From: Anabas testudineus
Lineage: Eukaryota; Chordata; Actinopteri; Anabantiformes; Anabantidae
Assembly: GCF_900324465.2 (NCBI RefSeq)
Contig: NC_046618.1
Span: forward strand, 3,782,001-3,846,000
Direction: 5' to 3'
DNA: 64,000 nucleotides
Shown: one piece after another, positions 56,470-64,000 of the stretch
How positions within the stretch are numbered: position 1 is the stretch's first letter
Layout of the letters: every line of letters begins with the position of its first letter
Notes under the pieces: model-generated
Told to the model about the DNA's origin: nothing
Seen by the model: only the letters and a program-made list of their open reading frames with translations
The model's database searches: none
Translations under genes and position numbers: made by a program

Positions 56470-57953
56470 TCAAGGCCTAGAAATCAGTCCCACCACAGAT
56501 ATTCTGCTTTCATGTTGCTCCATGTGGAAGCTGACGCCTTGGGAAGAAGACTGGTCCCCGATTTTGTCCGTCTCCCAAAAGCTGATCATCACTTTGCCTG
56601 GTACCAACAGAGGCTCCTTAAACTGGGCAGTGACGTTGATGGGAGCTGCGATGACGCCAACGCCTGGTGACATAACAGATGGTCAGCAGGTCTGATGAGT
56701 GCCACTGAAAACAACTCAATGAAATTTGTCTTTTTGCAAAACTGATCAACAGAAGTTTGGATACCTTTGTGCTTTTCTATTTCAGCCAAGCAGACAGACA
56801 GCATCCAGAGGCTTGGTGAGATCTGAGACCTGTGACCAAAGAGTCTTTTGGGTAGAGAGAGGAGCCCATACGTGGAGCAGTCAGTAGAGGACCATACACA
56901 CTGCAGGCTGGGACTCCGGGGGACTCGGAGCTCTACCTGCTTCATGTTTTCTGGCAGAGGCTCATCTGGTTGACCTGTCCGAACACACAGAGTCCACAAG
57001 AGAGTATGTTAAGATGACTGGATGACCCTCTCTATGCATAAACATTAAATCAGCGCTGCCACTGTAAAACAATGACATGATGTCCTAATAACATACCTGA
57101 TAGATGATTCTTGTTTTCACTCTTGAGGAAGCACCTTCTTTCTTTATGGAGCTTGTTTTTGGACAGCAGTGTCAGGGTGCTCTCCCACACTGGGCGTCCA
57201 GTATGAGAAGTGGCAGACAGAAACACCTCCACCTCCACTGCTGCGTCGACATGCTTGTACTCCAGAACTCGGACCTGCAGTGTGAACGGGCCCTTCTTCA
57301 GCTCATCAATAGGTTCACGGGCTTTCAAACTCTGACGCACTCGAACCAGACCTGCAAAGGTGAAAGGTCCCTTGGATCCGTTTCCTGTGCATTGTGTCAT
57401 TATTATCACGTTTCTTGCTTGGCTAATCTCTCTGCTAGAAGAGGTATGCATTGGATGGATGTCTGACCTGCTGGGCTGAGCCTGAAGTTTTCATCAGTGA
57501 GCACCATGAGCAGGAGTCTGTCACAGAGCTGCTCTGGGAAGCACAGCGGGATGTCTCTGAACTCAGTGTCAGGATAATCCCAACCATAGCCTGCAACACT
57601 GCAGAACCTCCTGAGCAAAGGAGTCTCCAGCCTGGGAGGGACACACACAAAAAGTCACCCAACTTTCACACAGTTAAGAAAACACAAAAGCTTCCTTCAG
57701 AGGACGACGTTCACCTGCACTTGAGGACCGTGTAAACAGCTTCTCGTGTGGTTGGTGTCGCACACAGGCAGCCTGATCTCCGAGTCAGAGCTCGGGTCCA
57801 AAATTTGATGTAGAGATACAGGAAACTCGGAAGATTGTCGCCGCTGAGTACGTTTGTTTTCAACAACTTGTAGGAACAGTAAATGTGAACGTAACCTAAA
57901 TAGACAGAGCACACACAGAGCGAGGCAACGATGTAGCTCTGGGTACAACCCAT
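56470..57953 (-). CDS. MaoC-like hotdog-fold protein, uncharacterised
   Basis: Five exons on the - strand, 57715-57953, 57468-57631, 57097-57351, 56765-56974 and 56470-56663, sum to 1062 nt or 353 residues with GT-AG borders throughout. The start MGCTQSYIVASLCVC opens a hydrophobic N-terminal segment (about residues 7-30) that may be a signal anchor or membrane helix. The middle, GLVRVRQSLKAREPID then VLEYKHVDAAVEVEV and GRPVWESTLTLL, resembles the paired hotdog domains of MaoC-type acyl dehydratases, as in bacterial family members. The end is FHMEQHESRISVVGLISRP. I could not locate a clear catalytic Asp/His hydratase motif, so enzymatic activity is open. Whether it acts on acyl-CoA or another thioester is unknown. 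The frame is intact. Confidence 0.7.
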
Positions 57954-58355
57954 TACTCCTCAAAATAATCAAAACAATAATAAATAAGGGTTAGGGTTAG
58001 TTCTGTTCTGTAAAGGTTTTAGTAGTAATCTGCGGACACTGGCTCGTTAAAATCACAAACTTCTGTTTATCAGCCTCAACGCCCGGGACACTAGCTACTA
58101 GTACGGCAAGCGCGCTGGGACAAACAAGACCTGTTTGATTTTATGAACTGAATCTCGTTGGCACACTGGGTGAGGTATTTAAAGACTCTTTATTGTCGAA
58201 TATTTCTATCACAATAACACGTAGTAAACCATATAATTTACAAGTTTTCAGTATATAAATCACACCACATTTACAGTCGGCGTCTCAGAGACTGTAATTA
58301 CAGTCCGCGTTATTGATTTAATTTATATATTTTAGGGAAAAGTAAAAACCTTTGA
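57954..58355. other. Short spacer with MaoC-like gene promoter side
   Basis: The stretch near 58080-58120 is GC-richer with several CpG and probably lies in the promoter of the MaoC-like gene. A - strand AATAAA at 58356-58361 may end ier3ip1. No other gene is seen. Confidence 0.4.
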
Positions 58356-58615
58356 TTTATTCATATTTTTCCACAATGCATGAGAAATCAAGTGTTAAGA
58401 ATTATACTATTCAAAAAAAGAGAGAAGTTAACTTAAGTTAACTTTAACAACTGCATCCCTTATTTTGGATCACTGTGCTGTAGAAAACAGGCCTTGACAA
58501 TTATCCCATGTTTGATGTTGGAATCAATTAACAACATTCATATTCAGGCTGACAGGAGACGTTTGGTGTGTCACAGGGATCGTGGTTCCTGAGATCATGG
58601 AGACTCTGCTCCTCT

Positions 58616-58681
58616 TCATCCAAACAGAAGCAGCAGCACGATGCAGACTGAATTCACTGCTATTAACGGCACTGTAAAAAA

Positions 58682-58727
<46 letters not shown>

Positions 58728-59410
58728 CAGCATGATTAGACTTGAGTATACTACCACTTTACACATATGGTGTGTGTGCTGGTGTGGAGACCCACCTCTC
58801 ATGACTGTCCTCACTGATCGGATGAGGTTCATCAGCTGCACTTTGATGCCTGGTTCATCACCAAATCCTCCGACACTCTGGTCCACTCCCCAGCCGACTG
58901 AGGGTGGATCACAGATAAATAGATTAAAAAAAAGTTAAACATGCTGACTGAGTTTTCAGAAATCTTCATCGCCCTATTGTAATACTATGAATATCCCTCA
59001 ACATTTGTGACGCCTGTAACGCAAACGTTTTTGATTGTTCACCACTGGTTTTGTTAAAGTTTAATAAGGCTATCAAGGGTAGGGAAATACAACAAATATT
59101 CATTACATTTACACAATTGACATCTTCTCTATCGTAAAACATTTAATTGGCGGACAATGCAGTAATTTAATGATTACATCAATCTTTGTATAAATCAATC
59201 AAATAGAGCCTTTACGATACAGGGTATTTAGCATTAAAGCTGAGAGCTAATTCACTGGCTAACTGAATTTCGACTTTCCTACATCTCAGGGCGTATACAG
59301 TCTGACTACAGCCACTTACTTTTACTGAGAAATCTTTCTTCGTGCAGCACAGCGACAGCATTCACACACAGAATAGCTGCTTGAATGAGAGAATACAAAG
59401 TAAAAGCCAT
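58616..59410 (-). CDS. ier3ip1: Immediate early response 3-interacting protein 1
   Basis: A tiny membrane protein of the endoplasmic reticulum and Golgi, the vertebrate counterpart of yeast Yos1, needed for ER-to-Golgi traffic. Three exons: 59320-59410, 58796-58897 and 58616-58671, summing to 249 nt or 82 residues, the family length. The first helix is in MAFTLYSLIQAAILCVNAVA, followed by LHEERFLSKIGWGVDQSVGG, the conserved loop GIKVQLMNLIRSVRTVMR, and a second helix VPLIAVNSVCIVLLLLFG at the very end. All introns have clean GT-AG borders. Intron 2 carries a (CA)n run at 58686-58723. Nearest neighbour upstream is smad2 on the same strand, as on human 18q21. Confidence 0.97.
58686..58723. repeat. 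(CA)n microsatellite in ier3ip1 intron 2
   Basis: About 19 uninterrupted CA units close to the intron 2 acceptor of ier3ip1, on the - strand a (GT)n run next to the poly-T tract. Confidence 0.95.
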
Positions 59411-59889
59411 GTTGTCTCTACAGACAGCTAGCTGCTGGTTAGCCGAAAGTATTTACTTCTGACGTAGCCTACGGCGGCTGAAGAAGGACATGAAGAGTGC
59501 GTGTTACAGAACCCATGACAGTGTTGTGTGAGTTAAAACTCATTCAAATCAATAATGTCAAGACAGTACTCAATTTGAAGTGAATGTGAATAGATGAAGG
59601 ATTTATATGTGAAAAGATATTTATGCCTTACAGTTATCTTTGTGCATTTTATCTTTCATGTAATTACTTCACAAAAGATTAGTTTATTAAATATGCATTT
59701 AATTGTTAGTTGACTTTTTTTTTTTTTAATAAATGGTGTAAAAAGTAACTTCAACCTCTAAATCCAGTAAAAGTAGAACAAGATCAAAATGATTAAGTGC
59801 TTTACAGTGACACTCAGTTGTTTACAGTGACAAACATCCTTTATATGTGCAGTTAATAAACACACTCATGAATCATGAGAATAAAAATC

Positions 59890-62044
59890 TTTATTAGTGT
59901 TTTATGAAGTCTGCATAATATGCCACACGCCTGAGAAGCTTATGGTCAGAAAAAAAAAAAGAGAACTGCTCTATCAATACCGCCCTCTACTGGTAAAACA
60001 ACTGCGACATCTACTGTACTGACTGCTTTGCAAAAGATTACTGTTAAATACACACATACTGTACTACTGTTATGTATATGTACGTCTGGTCCACGTCAGT
60101 TTTGTAATGTATTTTTTCACATTCATATGTTGTAGGCCAAAGATAAAAACAATGTAACACTGGACCCTAACATATGGTTCAGTTCCCCAAATCCAATCTC
60201 CACTAGGTGCACTTAAAGTACAATCACTAGTGCCATAAGGTAAACACATTTACACCGAAAAGAAGGGAGGGGAGAAAACCTGTTAAACTCGCAACAGCCA
60301 CAAAATGACAGTAATGGCAGAGTTTAAGCTAGTAAGTCTTGTTGTACATAGTGTATTTTATAGACAGAACAAATACAATACACACATTAACACAGAATGT
60401 CCCAGTGTGCAGGCACATTTGCTCTTCTTTTCTCACGGACGAGAACGGCTCTCCTCCCATATTTTTGTAACATTTTTAAAGCCAATTATATGTTGTTGAC
60501 CTTAACCCACTTGACTAAGCACCAAAAGGTTACAAGAGGTCGCGTGTGTTTTTAAAAAACAAAACAAAAAACAAACAAAAATAACAAAACAAAACATAAA
60601 TGAATGGCCATTACAAAGTTTCCCATGCCTCCAGAATGATCAAAACCACTACAGGACAGAAGATTCAGGGTTTCAGACAAACAGATTTGTTGTTTTATGT
60701 ACTTTAAATGCACCAGATTTCTTTGGAAAACAAAAACATAGCAAAAAACAGGGAAGAAACAGGCTACACCTTATGTGGGCAGTGATTTTTGTCCTTTTTT
60801 GTTTTAACAAAGCTGCTATGGGACATAAATTCAAACTTGGGTAAAACTAAGGAATGACTCATGCCCTCCATGTCACTTTAGAAACAACTGTGGTCTTGAA
60901 AATATTACTTTAATAAAAAGTGAACAGAAATTTTTAAGTATATTCATATATAAAATACAAGAGAATACAAAAAAGTAGCAAAACAATGGGGATATAGGCT
61001 AAAAACAGAATGGACTCATTGATACCTTCAATTTCTCCTGGTGAGACCTTTAATGCATCACCTTGGAGAGCCCCGAGACTCCCAGTGCCATGTCAAAAAA
61101 GGGAGAAAAGCTTTTGATAACAGCCGATATTATCTGGTCCCTGCCAGTGCATCCTGTATAGCCTGGTCAACATCTCTCTACTGTAGCTTCCACACGAGGC
61201 TGTTCAGTGGGGATGTGAAAACAACTAAACAAAAGACACATAGGATGCCATATAATGACAACAAAATAAACTACAGCTAGACTGAGTTTGCAGTTTGCTC
61301 AGGGTTTTTGATTTTTTTTTTCTTAAGCTTAACATTCCTATTTGTCCATTAAGAGGTATGTCTTATAACGACACACAATTTTAAGAGGAGGAGAGGGGAG
61401 GAAAAAAAAAAACAAAAAAAAAAAACAAGGGCCATGCTGGCAGAGTCGATTCAATCTAATTTCATAAACACATTGTGGCGTTTCCTTCAGAAAAGAACAG
61501 CCACCAAGGCCATCACCAAGCCACATCCCCTGACAAAAGATGGGGGCGAAGTTTCCCAGAGAAAAGTAAACTTAACATCCAGAACAATGGTTGGGGTGGG
61601 CTGGAACGAAAATTATTTTAGCATTCAAGCTCGTGTTGCTCATACAAGCAACCTTTAATACTGAGAAACTATTCACAGATATTTTTGGTATTTCCCCTAC
61701 TTCCTGGACTAAAAATCAATATACATTTTCATTTGTACCACAAATAGATCTAATATTAAGGATTTAGGGGAAGAAATTTAACAAGGTGCATGACATAGAT
61801 GGGTAACAAAGTGCCAAATTATTTTCTTCTTTTACTGAAAAGTCTGTATGTGTGTGCATGTGCCAGTGTGGGTGCATTTGTTCATCAGTGTGTTGGTGTG
61901 CGTTTAAAAGTTAAGAGGGATTTGGAACTGAGCCACAAATACTATGAAGTATGTTACTTCCATTTTTTCCCCATGAAAGGACTTGCAACTTCAGAATTGA
62001 ATGATCTTTGTAATGGGCTGTTTTTTTGGATTTTCCTAATCTGT
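59890..62044 (-). other. smad2: smad2 3' UTR
   Basis: From the smad2 stop at 62045 the - strand continues without coding potential to an AATAAA at 59890-59895, a 3' UTR of about 2.15 kb. It is rich in A/T runs, including tracts near 60545-60600 and 61400-61430. The short frames in it are not recognised. The far end is inferred from the hexamer alone, and lies close to the start of ier3ip1 at 59410. Confidence 0.55.

Positions 62045-64000
<1,956 letters not shown>

Noticed and set aside
60540-61430. A-rich tracts in the smad2 3' UTR as possible retroposon tails
   Set aside because: No element body, target duplication or known 3' end adjoins them; simple A/T-rich UTR is enough.

Overview
This is animal nuclear DNA, almost certainly from a ray-finned (teleost) fish. 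The genes are split into short exons with GT-AG introns, there are long (CA)n runs, and remnants of Tc1/mariner-like transposons and a CR1/L2-type LINE are scattered through introns and spacers. Coding sequences were rebuilt by eye from splice signals; wherever a whole gene lies in the window the exon lengths sum to a multiple of three.

Layout, left to right: (1) about 5 kb with no recognisable gene; (2) upb1 (beta-ureidopropionase) on +, convergent with gucd1 on -; (3) two complete tandem P2X purinoceptor genes on -, each coding 393 residues with identical exon sizes; (4) zbtb26 (BTB/zinc-finger repressor type) on - with a non-coding first exon; (5) a recent direct tandem duplication of about 10.56 kb (30741-41297 and 41303-51854); (6) a MaoC-like hotdog-fold protein, ier3ip1, and the 3' end of smad2, all on -, with smad2 running off the right edge. 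From memory, the neighbours recall human 22q11 (UPB1, GUCD1), 9q31-33 (SUSD1, a paralemmin, ZBTB26) and 18q21 (IER3IP1, SMAD2).

The most unusual region is the 10.56-kb duplication. Its breakpoints cut two neighbouring genes: the 3' coding exon of a paralemmin-like gene (prenylation motif CTIL) and susd1 (EGF plus sushi ectodomain, one membrane segment). The duplication leaves one intact copy of each damaged part: a whole susd1 (copy A, 903 residues, eight sushi domains instead of the two I recall in human) and a whole paralemmin-like C-terminal exon. Between them lie a susd1 copy B that has lost its membrane and tail exons and a truncated paralemmin piece. Reading on from the last susd1-B exon, the frame stays open across the junction and enters the paralemmin tail in the paralemmin's own frame, with a duplicated 3' UTR and poly(A) signal behind it. 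This is a candidate newly formed chimeric gene. The copies are so alike that a heterozygous-haplotype assembly artefact must also be considered.

The P2X pair is a second, older tandem duplication. Exons 7-10 and their introns are nearly identical between copies while exon 1 is strongly diverged, which suggests gene conversion. A LINE piece and a Tc1-like piece sit only in copy A. Apart from these local duplications, no operon-like or cooperating gene set is evident; the genes are ordinary, independent vertebrate loci.
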